A DNA stretch of 64,000 nt from Mycolicibacterium aromaticivorans JS19b1 = JCM 16368 (GTDB taxonomy: Bacteria > Actinomycetota > Actinomycetes > Mycobacteriales > Mycobacteriaceae): assembly GCF_000559085.1 (NCBI RefSeq), contig NZ_JALN02000001.1, forward strand, positions 3,100,001 through 3,164,000, written 5' to 3'. A program made the translations under genes and the position numbers. The notes beneath the pieces are model-generated. The model saw nothing but the letters and a program-made list of their open reading frames with translations, did no database searches and was not told where the DNA came from. This document shows, one piece after another, positions 43,771-53,407 of this stretch; the first letter of the stretch is position 1; every line of letters starts with the position of its first letter.

Positions 43771-44637
43771 ATGTCGCCACAGCACAACCGACGGACCTTC
43801 TTCATCACCGGCGTCAGCTCGGGACTGGGACGTGCCTTCGCCCAAGCTGCGCTCGACGACGGCCACTCCGTTGTCGGCACGGTTCGGAAGTCGGCAGACG
43901 CGGATGCCTTCAGCGCTACGGCGCCGGGGCGGGCGATAGCCCGCGAGCTCGACGTGACCGACGACGACGCCGTGTTCGCCGTCGTCGACGATGTCGAGTC
44001 CACCGTCGGCCCCATCGATGTCGCGATCGCCAATGCCGGCTACGGGCACGAAGGGGTCTTCGAAGAGTCCTCGATGGCTGAACTGCGAGCGCAGTTCGAC
44101 GCCAACGTGTTTGGTGCGGTTGCGACCATCAAAGCGGTGCTACCGCACATGCGTCGACGTCGCTCGGGGCACATCTTCGGCGTCACTTCGATGGGTGGTT
44201 TGATGACCGTTCCCGGCTTGGCCTACTACCACGGAAGCAAGTACGCCCTCGAAGGCATTCTCGAAACCGTCGGCAAAGAGGTCAAGGCACTCGGGATCCA
44301 CGTCACTGCCATCGAGCCCGGCTCTTTCCGCACCGATTGGGCGGGCCGGTCGATGGTGCGGACCCAGCGCAGCATCAGCGACTACGACGCGCTCATGGAT
44401 CCTGTGCGCGCGAACCGAATCGCGGCCAGCGGCAATCAGCTTGGTGACCCTGTGAAGGCCGGTCGCGCCCTCTTGACCGTCATCGACTCTCCAAACCCGC
44501 CCGCGCACCTCATCCTCGGCTCCGACGCGCTCCGGCTGGTGACGAATGGGCGCGCCGCGGTTGATAAGGAGATTGCGGCGTGGGCCGACTTGTCGCGCTC
44601 GACTGATTTTCCGGACGGCGCGCAGATCGCGAACTGA
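43771..44637 (+). CDS. Short-chain dehydrogenase/reductase (SDR)
   Basis: The 288-residue protein is a classical SDR: cofactor motif FITGVSSGLGRAFA, structural NAG in AIANAGYGHE, catalytic Ser in GVTSMGGL and YHGSK as the YxxxK pair, followed by the IEPGSFRTDW segment. It should oxidise or reduce a hydroxyl/keto group with NAD(P). The divergent EthR-like regulator and the inverted repeat between them suggest induction by a substrate-like ligand. It ends just before the tRNA-Gly gene on the other strand. ATG is the only reasonable start. Confidence 0.88.
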   Translation: MSPQHNRRTFFITGVSSGLGRAFAQAALDDGHSVVGTVRKSADADAFSATAPGRAIARELDVTDDDAVFAVVDDVESTVGPIDVAIANAGYGHEGVFEESSMAELRAQFDANVFGAVATIKAVLPHMRRRRSGHIFGVTSMGGLMTVPGLAYYHGSKYALEGILETVGKEVKALGIHVTAIEPGSFRTDWAGRSMVRTQRSISDYDALMDPVRANRIAASGNQLGDPVKAGRALLTVIDSPNPPAHLILGSDALRLVTNGRAAVDKEIAAWADLSRSTDFPDGAQIAN

Positions 44638-44658
44638 ACGGCGTAATCGCCGCTCACG

Positions 44659-44732
44659 TGGAGCCGATGACGGGAATCGAACCCGCGTATTCAGCTTGGG
44701 AAGCTGATGTTCTGCCATTGAACTACATCGGC
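44659..44732 (-). tRNA. tRNA-Gly (anticodon CCC)
   Basis: Read on the minus strand, the sequence folds into a cloverleaf: acceptor GCCGATG pairing with CATCGGC, a D-arm with TAGTTCAATGGCA, anticodon stem TCAGC/GCTGA around loop TTCCCAA (anticodon CCC, glycine), T-arm GCGGGTTCGATTCCCGT, discriminator T, and an encoded CCA at 44659-44661. A tRNA-Gly also lies just before dcd in M. tuberculosis as I recall. Confidence 0.95.
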
Positions 44733-44790
44733 ATGGTGCTGACGAAGGATAGCAACCGCACCGCAGACCGTGCGCCAGTACGCTCGTCGC

Positions 44791-45372
44791 GTGCTGCTCT
44801 CCGATCGTGATATCCGCGCCGCCATCAACGACGGTCGACTGGGCATCGACCCGTTCGACGACGCCCTGGTGCAACCGTCGAGCGTCGACGTCCGGCTGGA
44901 CAGCCTGTTCCGGGTGTTCAACAACACCCGCTACACCCACATTGACCCCGCCAAGCAGCAGGACGAGCTGACCAGCCTGGTCGAGCCCGACAAAGGCGAG
45001 CCGTTCGTCCTGCACCCCGGTGAGTTCGTGCTCGGCTCGACACTCGAGTGCTGCACCCTGCCCGACGACCTCGCGGGCCGGCTGGAAGGCAAGTCGTCGC
45101 TGGGCCGTCTCGGCCTGCTGACCCACTCCACCGCAGGCTTCATCGACCCCGGCTTCTCGGGGCACATCACGCTGGAACTGTCGAACGTCGCGAACCTGCC
45201 CATCACGCTCTGGCCGGGGATGAAGATCGGCCAGCTGTGCCTGTTACGCCTGACCAGCCCCGCCGAAAATCCCTACGGCAGCGCCAGCGTCGGCTCCAAA
45301 TACCAGGGGCAACGCGGCCCGACCCCATCGCGGTCATATCAGAACTTTCTTCAATCCGAAGCGGGCGCGTAA
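44791..45372 (+). CDS. dcd: dCTP deaminase (bifunctional dCTP deaminase/dUTPase type)
   Basis: The 193-residue protein starts at GTG ([20 protein letters not shown]), which aligns with the start of M. tuberculosis Dcd (190 residues). The active-site block [20 protein letters not shown], the [14 protein letters not shown] segment with the catalytic glutamate and the C-terminal [15 protein letters not shown] flap are all present. The mycobacterial enzyme converts dCTP to dUMP, combining deamination and dUTP hydrolysis, to supply thymidylate synthesis. It follows the tRNA-Gly gene and precedes the DUF7159-like gene, in an order close to Rv0321-Rv0322. Confidence 0.95.
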   Translation: MLLSDRDIRAAINDGRLGIDPFDDALVQPSSVDVRLDSLFRVFNNTRYTHIDPAKQQDELTSLVEPDKGEPFVLHPGEFVLGSTLECCTLPDDLAGRLEGKSSLGRLGLLTHSTAGFIDPGFSGHITLELSNVANLPITLWPGMKIGQLCLLRLTSPAENPYGSASVGSKYQGQRGPTPSRSYQNFLQSEAGA

Positions 45373-45528
45373 CCTCGAAGCTCCAGGGTCAGGCACCGCC
45401 CACCAGCTAATCCGTTTGGCTGTAACAGCGCCGCTAGCTGCGGCGATGAACTCTACGGTTGAGCGGCTCTATCCAGGTGGAGCGCAGTAACGGGTCGGGG
45501 AGATCCAGCAAATAACCTTGGAGGGGTA

Positions 45529-47268
45529 GTGGACATCGCACTCGGTGTGTCCATGACACCGACGACGGTGCGCATGGTGCTGGTCGAAGGCGAGAAAGCA
45601 GACGGCGTGACCGTCGATCACGATGCCTTCGACATCCAGACCGGCGACGGCGCAGCAACCGCGGCCGATCAGGTGGTCGCGGCGATTCTCGGTACCCGGG
45701 AAAGCGCGGCCGAAGGCGGACACCGTCTGGTGTCGACTGGCGTCACCTGGACCGATTATGCGGCGGCGGCCGGACTGCGCGATGCCCTCGCGGCCCGCAA
45801 GATCGACGACGTCGCCCTGGTGTCCGAACTGCATGCCGCCGGTTCGCTGGCGCAAGCCGTCGGCCAGACCGTCGGCTACGACCGCACCGCCTTGATGTTC
45901 CTGGAGCGCGACACCGCGACCGTCTCGGTGGTGGACACCGCGACCGGCGACATCGTCAAGGTGCAGACCGAGCACCTGCACTCTCAGGACGCGGTCGCCG
46001 AACTGCAGCGGATGATCGCCGGCCTGGAGGCCATCGCCGAACCGCCGCAGGGTGTCTTCGTGCTCGGCTCCGGCGTCGACGTCGCGGCGGTCAAATCACA
46101 GCTAGCGCTGGGCACAGTGCTGCCGGTGCACGCTCCCGACGAAGCCGAACTCGCGCTGGCCCGCGGCGCCGCACTGGCGTCCGCGACGGCACCGCGTTAT
46201 GACGCGTCCACCGTCGGCCTGGCCTACGCTCAGGACCCCGACGGCACGACAGCAGGCAAGGTCTATCCGGCCGCCGGTGTGTACCCCGCAGCCGCGAGCA
46301 CCGAAATGTCCGAAGCGGGGACCCAGATGGCCGCCGCCGGCTACATGGCGCCGCTCGGCTACAGCGAAGTGCTCGACGAGATGGAGGGCGACCTCGGCTA
46401 CGACTCGGTGCCGTACGAATCGGTTCCTGAGGAGCTCGACTTCGCTCCCGACGACTCCGGCCGCAAGCCGTTCCTGCTGGTCGGTAGCGCGCTGACGTCG
46501 ATCTTCGTTGTCGGTGTGGTGGCGTTGGTGATCTCGCTGGCAGTCAGCATCCGACCGACCGTCGATCAGCGGCCCAGCCCGGCCGAGAGCGTGATCGTGC
46601 CCAGCAGTCAGCCGGCCGGACCCGCCGTCGAGCAGGCCGCGCCGCCGGCCCCGCCATCAGCTCCCTCGGTGCCCGACACCATCCAGGAGCCGATCCCGGT
46701 GGTGCAGCAGGCCCCCCGGACCGTCTTCGTGACCCCGGCCCCGCAAGCCCCGGCACCGGCCCCAGCACCAGCTGCCCCGCCGCCTGCTCCCGAGGCTCCC
46801 GCCCCGGTTCCGGAGGCGCCGGCTCCCGCGCCGGCTCCGATCGCCCCGGTGATCCCGGCTCCGATCCTGCCGCCGCCGATCATCGTGTTGCCGCAACCAC
46901 TGCTGCCGCCGTTCCTGCGGCCGCCGCGGCAGCGGGACTACCCGTCGTACCCCTCGTCGCCGAACTACCCGTCGTACCCGTCGTCGCCGCAGACGCCGAC
47001 CTACCCGTCGTCGCCTCCCGCGCAGCAGCCGCCTTCGCAGCAGCCGCAGGCACCGGTCACGGAAGCGCCGAGTGATCCCCCTCCCGCTGCTGGTGGCTCA
47101 GGCGGGTATGGCGCGGGCGGCTATGGTGGCGGCTCGGGCTCGGGTGGTTACGGTGGCGGCTCGGGTTCGGGTTCCGACGGTGGTTCCCGGTCGGGTGATT
47201 CCGGTGGCTCGCGCAGCGGTCGGGGATCGCAGAACCCGTTGTGGCCCTGGCCCAGTTTCGGCCACTGA
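45529..47268 (+). CDS. DUF7159-like membrane protein: actin-fold-like N-domain, one TM, Pro/Ser/Gly-rich tail
   Basis: The 579-residue protein begins at GTG after TTGGAGGGGTA. Residues 1-230 look like one or two ribonuclease-H/actin-type lobes (MDIALGVSMTPTTVRMVLVE and TALMFLERDTATVSVVDTAT, a phosphate-loop-like pair), then an acidic linker, one membrane helix (FLLVGSALTSIFVVGVVALV) and a tail that is first Pro/Ala-rich, then has Tyr-Pro-Ser repeats, then Gly/Ser/Tyr repeats. The topology should be N-inside, tail outside, probably reaching into the cell wall. The family is mycobacterial and uncharacterised. It has the same general plan as the Hsp70-like protein at 59489. Confidence 0.68.
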   Translation: MDIALGVSMTPTTVRMVLVEGEKADGVTVDHDAFDIQTGDGAATAADQVVAAILGTRESAAEGGHRLVSTGVTWTDYAAAAGLRDALAARKIDDVALVSELHAAGSLAQAVGQTVGYDRTALMFLERDTATVSVVDTATGDIVKVQTEHLHSQDAVAELQRMIAGLEAIAEPPQGVFVLGSGVDVAAVKSQLALGTVLPVHAPDEAELALARGAALASATAPRYDASTVGLAYAQDPDGTTAGKVYPAAGVYPAAASTEMSEAGTQMAAAGYMAPLGYSEVLDEMEGDLGYDSVPYESVPEELDFAPDDSGRKPFLLVGSALTSIFVVGVVALVISLAVSIRPTVDQRPSPAESVIVPSSQPAGPAVEQAAPPAPPSAPSVPDTIQEPIPVVQQAPRTVFVTPAPQAPAPAPAPAAPPPAPEAPAPVPEAPAPAPAPIAPVIPAPILPPPIIVLPQPLLPPFLRPPRQRDYPSYPSSPNYPSYPSSPQTPTYPSSPPAQQPPSQQPQAPVTEAPSDPPPAAGGSGGYGAGGYGGGSGSGGYGGGSGSGSDGGSRSGDSGGSRSGRGSQNPLWPWPSFGH

Positions 47269-47347
47269 TTCGCGAGTTCACCCGGCGTTAGCTTCGCGCT
47301 CAGTGTCGCGATGCGGTCCCATCATCGGGGCTGCGTACAGAGGCAGT

Positions 47348-48676
47348 ATGCGTTGCACTGTCTTCGGCACCGGGTATCTGGGCGCGACTCACGCCGCCGG
47401 AATGGCCGAGCTCGGTCACGAGGTCGTCGGGATCGACATCGACCCCGGCAAGATCGCGAAACTGTCCGCCGGGGACATCCCGTTCTATGAGCCTGGACTG
47501 GCAAAGATGTTGCAGGACAACCTCTCTGCCGGTCGCCTGCAGTTCACCACCGATTACGACGTGGCAGCCGATTTCGCCGACGTGCACTTCCTCGGCGTCG
47601 GAACTCCGCAGAAGAAGGGCGAGTACGGCGCCGATCTGCGCCACGTCAACGCCGTCATCGACGAACTGGTGCCGCGGCTGACCCGGCCGTCGGTAATCGT
47701 CGGAAAGTCAACGGTTCCAGTCGGGACGGCGGCTGCGCTGAGCCGGCGCGCCAAGGCGCTGGCGTCCGATGGCGTTGACGTCGAAGTCGCCTGGAATCCC
47801 GAGTTCCTGCGCGAGGGTTTCGGGGTGCAGGACACCCTGCACCCCGATCGCATCGTCGTTGGCGTACAACCCGATTCGCAACGCGCCGAGGCAGTGTTGC
47901 GGGAGATGTACGCATCCCTGCTCGCCGAAGGTGTGCCGTTCCTGCTGACCGACCTGCAGACCGCTGAGCTGGTCAAGGTCTCCGCCAATGCTTTTCTGGC
48001 CACCAAGATCTCGTTCATCAACGCGATCTCCGAGGTGTGTGAGGCGGCCGGCGCCGACGTTCGCGTCCTGGCCGACGCACTGGGTCACGACCCGCGGATC
48101 GGACGGCGATTCCTCAACGCGGGACTGGGTTTTGGCGGGGGCTGCCTGCCCAAGGACATCCGTGCCTTCATGGCACGTGCCGGCGAGCTCGGCGCCAACC
48201 ACGCGTTGACCTTCCTGCGTGAGGTGGACAGCATCAACATGCGCAGGCGCACCCGCATGGTCGAGCTGGCCACCACCGCATGCGGAGGATCGCTGCTGGG
48301 CGCCAACGTTGCCGTGCTCGGAGCCGCGTTCAAGCCCGAATCCGACGATGTCCGGGATTCGCCGGCGCTCAACGTCGCCGGCTTGCTGCAACTCAACGGC
48401 GCCACCGTGAACGTGTACGACCCGAAGGCGATGGAGAACTCCCAGCGCCTCTTTCCGACGCTGAACTATTCGACCTCCGCCCTGGAGGCCTGCGACCGCG
48501 CCGACGCTGTCCTGCTGCTCACCGAATGGCAGGAGTTCGTGGACATCGATCCCGACGAGCTGGCCCAGACAGTGCGGGCCAGAGTTGTTGTCGACGGCCG
48601 CAATTGCCTGGACACGGCCCGGTGGGCCACCGCGGGATGGAAGGTTTACGCCTTGGGCCGCCCGGTGTTGACGTAG
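47348..48676 (+). CDS. udgA: UDP-glucose 6-dehydrogenase
   Basis: The 442-residue enzyme oxidises UDP-glucose twice with NAD to UDP-glucuronate, a precursor for wall and capsule polysaccharides. The N-terminal Rossmann motif is CTVFGTGYLGATHAAGM, the middle has the conserved WNPEFLREG, the catalytic cysteine is in GFGGGCLPKDIRAF near residue 260, and the C-terminal domain contains LGAAFKPESDDVRDSP. ATG at 47348 gives the M. tuberculosis UdgA (Rv0322) length; the open frame upstream is Gly-rich overlap with the previous gene and is not used. The 79-base gap upstream may hold its promoter. Confidence 0.95.
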   Translation: MRCTVFGTGYLGATHAAGMAELGHEVVGIDIDPGKIAKLSAGDIPFYEPGLAKMLQDNLSAGRLQFTTDYDVAADFADVHFLGVGTPQKKGEYGADLRHVNAVIDELVPRLTRPSVIVGKSTVPVGTAAALSRRAKALASDGVDVEVAWNPEFLREGFGVQDTLHPDRIVVGVQPDSQRAEAVLREMYASLLAEGVPFLLTDLQTAELVKVSANAFLATKISFINAISEVCEAAGADVRVLADALGHDPRIGRRFLNAGLGFGGGCLPKDIRAFMARAGELGANHALTFLREVDSINMRRRTRMVELATTACGGSLLGANVAVLGAAFKPESDDVRDSPALNVAGLLQLNGATVNVYDPKAMENSQRLFPTLNYSTSALEACDRADAVLLLTEWQEFVDIDPDELAQTVRARVVVDGRNCLDTARWATAGWKVYALGRPVLT

Positions 48677-48685
48677 GTTTCCTTC

Positions 48686-49450
48686 GTGGAGTTCACAACA
48701 GCCCTGATTGCCGAAAACGCCGCGCTCGCGGACCTTCTCCGTGACGCCGACCTCTCGACTCCGGTGCCGACCTGCCCGGAGTGGACGCTCGAGCAGTTGA
48801 TGCGCCACGTCGGGCGCGGCGACCGCTGGTGCGCCCATATCGTGGCTGAGCAGTCGATGGAGTTCATCGATCCGCGCACGGTCGACGGTGGCAAGCCCCC
48901 GGCCAGCCGCGACAACGAGATCGCCTGGCTGCAGGCGGGTCCGCAGCAACTCATCGACGCCGTTGCCGCCACCGGCGCCGACACCCCGGTGTGGACATTC
49001 CTGGGCCCGCGTCCCGCCGCCTGGTGGATCCGGCGGCGCTTGCACGAGGCCGTTGTCCATCGCGCCGACGCCGCCATCGCGTTGGGCGTCGAGTTCGAGG
49101 TCGAGCCCGCCGTGGCGGCGGACGCGATCAGCGAATGGCTGGAGAGGTGCGAGGAGCGTGCGAACGCGGAGGGTCCCGCCGGCGGCGACCGGCCGGTGGC
49201 CGACGAACACTCGTTGCATCTGCACGCGACCGACCCCGGCCTCGGGGAAGCCGGAGAGTGGACCATCCTCGGGCGTCCCGACGGCATCGGGCTCGACCAC
49301 GAACACGGCAAGGCCACGGTGGCGCTGCGCGGCCCGGCACGCGACCTGCTGCTGGCCGTCGTGCGCCGGCGCAGCGCCGCCGAGCAAGGCCTGGAGGTCT
49401 TCGGTGACGCGGGTGTCTGGGACACCTGGCTGGCACGCACGCCTTTCTAG
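48686..49450 (+). CDS. Maleylpyruvate isomerase-family mycothiol-dependent protein (DinB-like)
   Basis: The 254-residue protein has the MDMPI/DinB four-helix fold with the metal ligands His (LMRHVGRGD, near residue 40) and a Glu/His pair (RRLHEAVVHRADAAI), plus the C-terminal beta domain of the actinobacterial family. These proteins use mycothiol in isomerisation, conjugation or detoxification reactions; the precise one here is not known. The GTG start follows udgA by nine bases, which makes co-transcription with udgA likely. Confidence 0.82.
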   Translation: MEFTTALIAENAALADLLRDADLSTPVPTCPEWTLEQLMRHVGRGDRWCAHIVAEQSMEFIDPRTVDGGKPPASRDNEIAWLQAGPQQLIDAVAATGADTPVWTFLGPRPAAWWIRRRLHEAVVHRADAAIALGVEFEVEPAVAADAISEWLERCEERANAEGPAGGDRPVADEHSLHLHATDPGLGEAGEWTILGRPDGIGLDHEHGKATVALRGPARDLLLAVVRRRSAAEQGLEVFGDAGVWDTWLARTPF

Positions 49451-49468
49451 ACCGGTAGTTTTAGCCGA

Positions 49469-49843
49469 ATGAGCACTTCAGAGATCGCCACCGTGCTGGC
49501 CTGGCACGACGCGTTGAGCACCTCGGACCTGGACACGCTGATCTCGCTGTCCAGCGAGGACATCGAGATCGGTGACGCCGACGGCGCCGCGCAGGGCCAT
49601 GCCGCCCTGAGGGACTGGGCGCAGCGCGTGGCGGCGAGCATCGAGGTGGGCCAGATCTACTACCGCGACGGCGTCGTCGTCGTGCAAGAGCGGTTGACCT
49701 CCAACACCGACCCGTCCGACGTCCGCACCACGGCCGCGGCGTTCCGGGTGGTGCACGACCATGTCACCTCGGTGTTCCGCCACGACGACCTGGCAGCGGC
49801 CCTGGCGGCCACCGACATGTCCGACGAAGACCTGCAGGTCTGA
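49469..49843 (+). CDS. SnoaL/NTF2-like small protein
   Basis: The 124-residue protein has the NTF2-like pattern: an N-terminal helix ([20 protein letters not shown]), acidic DIEIGDADG loop, and strands [14 protein letters not shown] and [17 protein letters not shown]. It could be an isomerase-like or ligand-binding protein. It sits 18 bases after the mycothiol-dependent protein gene and five bases before rmlA, in a plus-strand gene row from udgA to rmlA. Confidence 0.8.
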   Translation: MSTSEIATVLAWHDALSTSDLDTLISLSSEDIEIGDADGAAQGHAALRDWAQRVAASIEVGQIYYRDGVVVVQERLTSNTDPSDVRTTAAAFRVVHDHVTSVFRHDDLAAALAATDMSDEDLQV

Positions 49844-49848
49844 CCGAC

Positions 49849-50715
49849 TTGCGCGGGATCATCCTGGCCGGTGGGTCGGGGACGCGGTTGTATCCGATCA
49901 CCCAAGGTGTGAGTAAGCAGCTGCTGCCCGTCTACGACAAGCCGATGATCTACTACCCGCTGTCCACTCTGTTGATGGCGGGCATCCGCGACATCCTGGT
50001 GATCACCACCGGCCACGACGCCCCGGCGTTCCACCGCCTGCTCGGCGACGGCTCCCAACTCGGTGTCACCATCAGCTACGCCGTGCAGGACCGGCCCGAC
50101 GGGCTCGCCCAGGCGTTCCTGATCGGCGCCGAGCACATCGGCACCGGAACCGTCGCACTTGTGCTGGGCGACAACATCTTCTACGGCCCTGGCGTCGGCA
50201 CCAGCCTCAACCGCTTCCGCGATCTGCAGGGGGCGGCGATCTTCGCCTATCGGGTGGCCGACCCGACCGCGTACGGCGTCGTCGAATTCGCCCCCGACGG
50301 CACCGCGCTGTCCCTGGAGGAGAAGCCCTCCACACCGAAGTCGAGCTACGCCGTGCCAGGGCTGTACTTCTACGACAACGACGTCATCGAGATCGCGCGC
50401 GGGCTTCGGCCGTCGCCGCGCGGCGAGCTGGAGATCACCGAGGTCAACCAGACGTACCTGGACCAGGGCCGGTTGACCGTCGAGGTACTACCCCGCGGTA
50501 GCGCATGGCTGGACACCGGAACCTTCGATTCACTTTTGGACGCAAGCGATTTCGTGCGCACCATCGAATACCGCCAAGGGCTCAAGGTGTCCTGCCCCGA
50601 GGAGGTGGCCTGGCGGATGGGTTTCATCGACGACGAGCAGCTGGCCAAACGCGCGGCGGCGCTGGTCAAGTCAGGCTATGGCGGTTATTTGATGAAACTG
50701 CTGGACCAGGGGTAG
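49849..50715 (+). CDS. rmlA: Glucose-1-phosphate thymidylyltransferase
   Basis: The 288-residue enzyme makes dTDP-glucose, the first step toward dTDP-rhamnose for the arabinogalactan linker of the mycobacterial wall. The nucleotide-binding signature [15 protein letters not shown] is at residue 4, and [38 protein letters not shown] and [13 protein letters not shown] follow in family order. The start is TTG (LRGIILAGG), five bases after the preceding stop and giving the same length as M. tuberculosis RmlA (Rv0334). Its last 50 bases overlap the YibE/F gene on the other strand. Confidence 0.96.
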   Translation: MRGIILAGGSGTRLYPITQGVSKQLLPVYDKPMIYYPLSTLLMAGIRDILVITTGHDAPAFHRLLGDGSQLGVTISYAVQDRPDGLAQAFLIGAEHIGTGTVALVLGDNIFYGPGVGTSLNRFRDLQGAAIFAYRVADPTAYGVVEFAPDGTALSLEEKPSTPKSSYAVPGLYFYDNDVIEIARGLRPSPRGELEITEVNQTYLDQGRLTVEVLPRGSAWLDTGTFDSLLDASDFVRTIEYRQGLKVSCPEEVAWRMGFIDDEQLAKRAAALVKSGYGGYLMKLLDQG

Positions 50716-51910
50716 CCAACACCGCGGCGATGGCAGTCGTCAGCGGCACCGACAACGCCAGCGCGATGCCGCCGACCGCTGAGCGCGCGATCTCGATCGC
50801 CACACTCTCGCTGGTCAGCACATCCGACAGCGAGCGGTTGGCCACACTGAACAACAGCAGCAGCGGCAGTGAGCTGCCGGCGTAGGCCAGCACCAAGGTG
50901 TACACCGTGCTGGCGATGTGGTCGCTGCCGATCCGCATGGCGCTCACGAAGATCTGCTTGCGGGAACCGTGGCCCGAGTGTGCGAGCTCGAACACCGCCG
51001 ACGCCTGGGTGATCGTCACGTCGTTGAGCACACCCAGGGAGCCGATGATGAACCCGGCCAGCAGCAAGCCCTGAATGGACACGTGCCCCATGTAGGCGGC
51101 GACTTCGTTGTTCTGTTCCTCCGAGAGCCCGGTCAGGTGCGCGAGTTCGATTGCCGTCCAAGACAAGCCGCCGGCCAACAGCATCGCGGTCAACGTGCCG
51201 AGCAGGGCGGCACTGGTACGCAAGCTGATGCCGTGCGCCAAGTAGATGACGGCGTAGAGGATCGCTGCTGAGGCCACCAGAGCCAGCGGCACCGCGGGGG
51301 CGCCGTCCCTCAAGGCCGGAAGCAGGAACACCACCAGAACCACGAAGGCCACGACGATCCCGACCAGGGCGCGCAGCCCCCGCCATCGGGCGACCGCCAC
51401 GATCACGATTGCGAACACCGCCGCGATGGCGATCAGCGGCCAGGTGCGCTCGTAGTCGTAGAACGCGTAGCTGGTCGCCCCCTGTTGGTCGACCTGCCGG
51501 AAGATCCGAATCGGATCGCCTGCCAACAGGTTTGGCTGACCCGGGCCGGGCGAGAACTCCAACATCGTCGACGCACCCCGGTTGGGTCCGCTGTCGATCG
51601 TCACCACGGTCTGCACACAGGTGCCGCTGCCCGCGACGCCCGGTGCCGGGGCTGCGGTGAGCACCTGGCCCGCCGACGGGCTGCCGCAGGCGGCCAGGCT
51701 GCTGGACGTCACGTGACCACCCTCGGTGGTGACCGCACCACCCGCGCTGTTCTGGAACGGCAGCGGGATGTCGGCCTTCGACCCGCTCGGCCACAGCAGC
51801 GCCGCGCCGATCACCACCGCGAGACCGATCACGGCCAGGAGAACCACGACGATGCGGGCCGCCAGAGGGCTCAGCGGCGCCGGGCCGGTGTGCGAATGCG
51901 AATGCGCCAC
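50666..51910 (-). CDS. YibE/F-family membrane protein
   Basis: The 414-residue protein has one N-terminal membrane helix, an extracytoplasmic domain of about 120 residues with two cysteines (SLAACGSPS and [10 protein letters not shown]), and then seven or more helices with the YibE/F core: [36 protein letters not shown] and [19 protein letters not shown]. The family is predicted to be a transporter but is not characterised. The GTG start (VAHSHSHTG) is 31 bases after the aspC stop on the same strand. The 3' end runs 50 bases into the rmlA gene. Confidence 0.87.
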   Translation of the reverse strand: MAHSHSHTGPAPLSPLAARIVVVLLAVIGLAVVIGAALLWPSGSKADIPLPFQNSAGGAVTTEGGHVTSSSLAACGSPSAGQVLTAAPAPGVAGSGTCVQTVVTIDSGPNRGASTMLEFSPGPGQPNLLAGDPIRIFRQVDQQGATSYAFYDYERTWPLIAIAAVFAIVIVAVARWRGLRALVGIVVAFVVLVVFLLPALRDGAPAVPLALVASAAILYAVIYLAHGISLRTSAALLGTLTAMLLAGGLSWTAIELAHLTGLSEEQNNEVAAYMGHVSIQGLLLAGFIIGSLGVLNDVTITQASAVFELAHSGHGSRKQIFVSAMRIGSDHIASTVYTLVLAYAGSSLPLLLLFSVANRSLSDVLTSESVAIEIARSAVGGIALALSVPLTTAIAAVLATPGPAVSSNNRHSLT

Positions 51911-51941
51911 CCGGACAGGGTAGAGGCGTTCGACTGTGTGG

Positions 51942-53207
51942 TTACTGCCGGTAGCTCGCCAGAAAGTTGCCGAGCCGTTCGATGGCGCTGCTGAGGTCGC
52001 GTGCCCACGGCAGGGTCACGATTCGCAGATGATCGGGTGCCGGCCAGTTGAAACCGGTGCCCTGAGTGACCAGGATCTTCTCCTGCAGAAGAAGATCCAG
52101 CACGAGCTGCTCGTCGTCGTGGATGTCGTGGACCTCGGGGTCCAGCCGCGGGAACGCATAGAGTGCGCCGGTCGGCTTGACGCACGACACCCCGGGGATC
52201 TCGTTGAGCTTGTTCCAGGCGACATCGCGCTGCTCGAGCAGGCGTCCACCCGGCAGGACCAGGTCGTCGATGCTTTGGTGACCGCCCAGTGCGACCTGAA
52301 TGGCATGCTGCGCAGGAACATTCGGGCACAGGCGCATGTTGGCCAGCAGGCTGATGCCCTCGATGAAGCTGCTGGCGTGCTCCTTGGGGCCGGTGATGAC
52401 CAGCCAGCCCGACCGGTAGCCGGCCACCCGGTAGGCCTTGGACAACCCGTTGAAGGTCAGCGTCAGCAGATCGGGCGCCAGCGTGGCCAGGCTGATGTGC
52501 TTGGCCTCGTCGTACAGGATCTTGTCGTAGATCTCGTCGGCGAGCAGCAGCAGTTGATGCTTGCGCGCCAATTCGACCATCTGCTCGAGGACTTCGCGGC
52601 TGTATACCGCGCCGGTGGGATTGTTCGGGTTGATCACGACGAGCGCCTTGGTGCGATCGGTGATCTTGGACTCCAGGTCGGCGACGTCGGGCATCCAGCC
52701 GTTGGTCTCGTCGCACAGATAGTGCACGGGGGTTCCGCCGGCCAGTGCGGTCGACGCCGTCCACAGCGGGTAGTCGGGCGCGGGAATGAGCACCTGGTCG
52801 CCGTTGTCGAGGAGCGCCTGCAGCGTCATCGTGATGAGCTCGGAAACGCCGTTGCCGAGGTAGACGTCGTCGATGTCGAAGCGGGGGAAGCCGTCGACGA
52901 GTTCGTAGCGGGTGAACACGGCGCGGCGCGCGCTGGGAATGCCTTTGGAGTCGGAGTAGCCCTGGGCGTCGGGCAAAGCGGCGATCATGTCGCGCATGAT
53001 CACGTCGGGGGCCTCGAAGCCGAACGGCGCGGGGTTGCCGATATTGAGCTTGAGGATCCGATGACCCTCGTTCTCCAGGCGGTTGGCGTGCTCGTGGATC
53101 GGTCCGCGGATCTCGTAGAGAACGTCCTGCAGCTTGGTGGACTGCGTGAACGTACGTTGCCGGGGGTGCTGGCTGGTGCCGTGCCACGGTAACTGGTGCG
53201 TACTCAC
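51942..53207 (-). CDS. aspC: PLP-dependent class I/II aminotransferase (AspC/AlaT-like)
   Basis: The 421-residue enzyme has the fold-type I aminotransferase landmarks: LNIGNPAPFGFEAP, the cofactor-region NGVSELITM, VVINPNNPTGAVYS with the substrate asparagine, DEIYDKILY, the PLP-lysine in FNGLSKAYRVAGYRSGW and the final substrate arginine in PDHLRIVTLP. M. tuberculosis Rv0337c in the same position is annotated AspC; sequence type is that of alanine/aspartate aminotransferases, so the true amino donor could be alanine (AlaT). The ATG is the first in frame. Confidence 0.9.
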   Translation of the reverse strand: MSTHQLPWHGTSQHPRQRTFTQSTKLQDVLYEIRGPIHEHANRLENEGHRILKLNIGNPAPFGFEAPDVIMRDMIAALPDAQGYSDSKGIPSARRAVFTRYELVDGFPRFDIDDVYLGNGVSELITMTLQALLDNGDQVLIPAPDYPLWTASTALAGGTPVHYLCDETNGWMPDVADLESKITDRTKALVVINPNNPTGAVYSREVLEQMVELARKHQLLLLADEIYDKILYDEAKHISLATLAPDLLTLTFNGLSKAYRVAGYRSGWLVITGPKEHASSFIEGISLLANMRLCPNVPAQHAIQVALGGHQSIDDLVLPGGRLLEQRDVAWNKLNEIPGVSCVKPTGALYAFPRLDPEVHDIHDDEQLVLDLLLQEKILVTQGTGFNWPAPDHLRIVTLPWARDLSSAIERLGNFLASYRQ

Positions 53208-53407
53208 CGGTTAAGTGTCCCATTGGTATGCAACTTGGTTTCCGCCGTGCCGATTTGTGCCTTTGCTGTGACGTGAGAAGTCACGGTTCGAATTCAATTG
53301 TGGGACGCCTCGGACACAACTGTGATTTCGCTGAACAGCAGCGGTGATTGCCGGGTGAATCGGCTGTTAACTTGGGGCTTCACTACTGACGGCACAAAGG
53401 GATGAAC

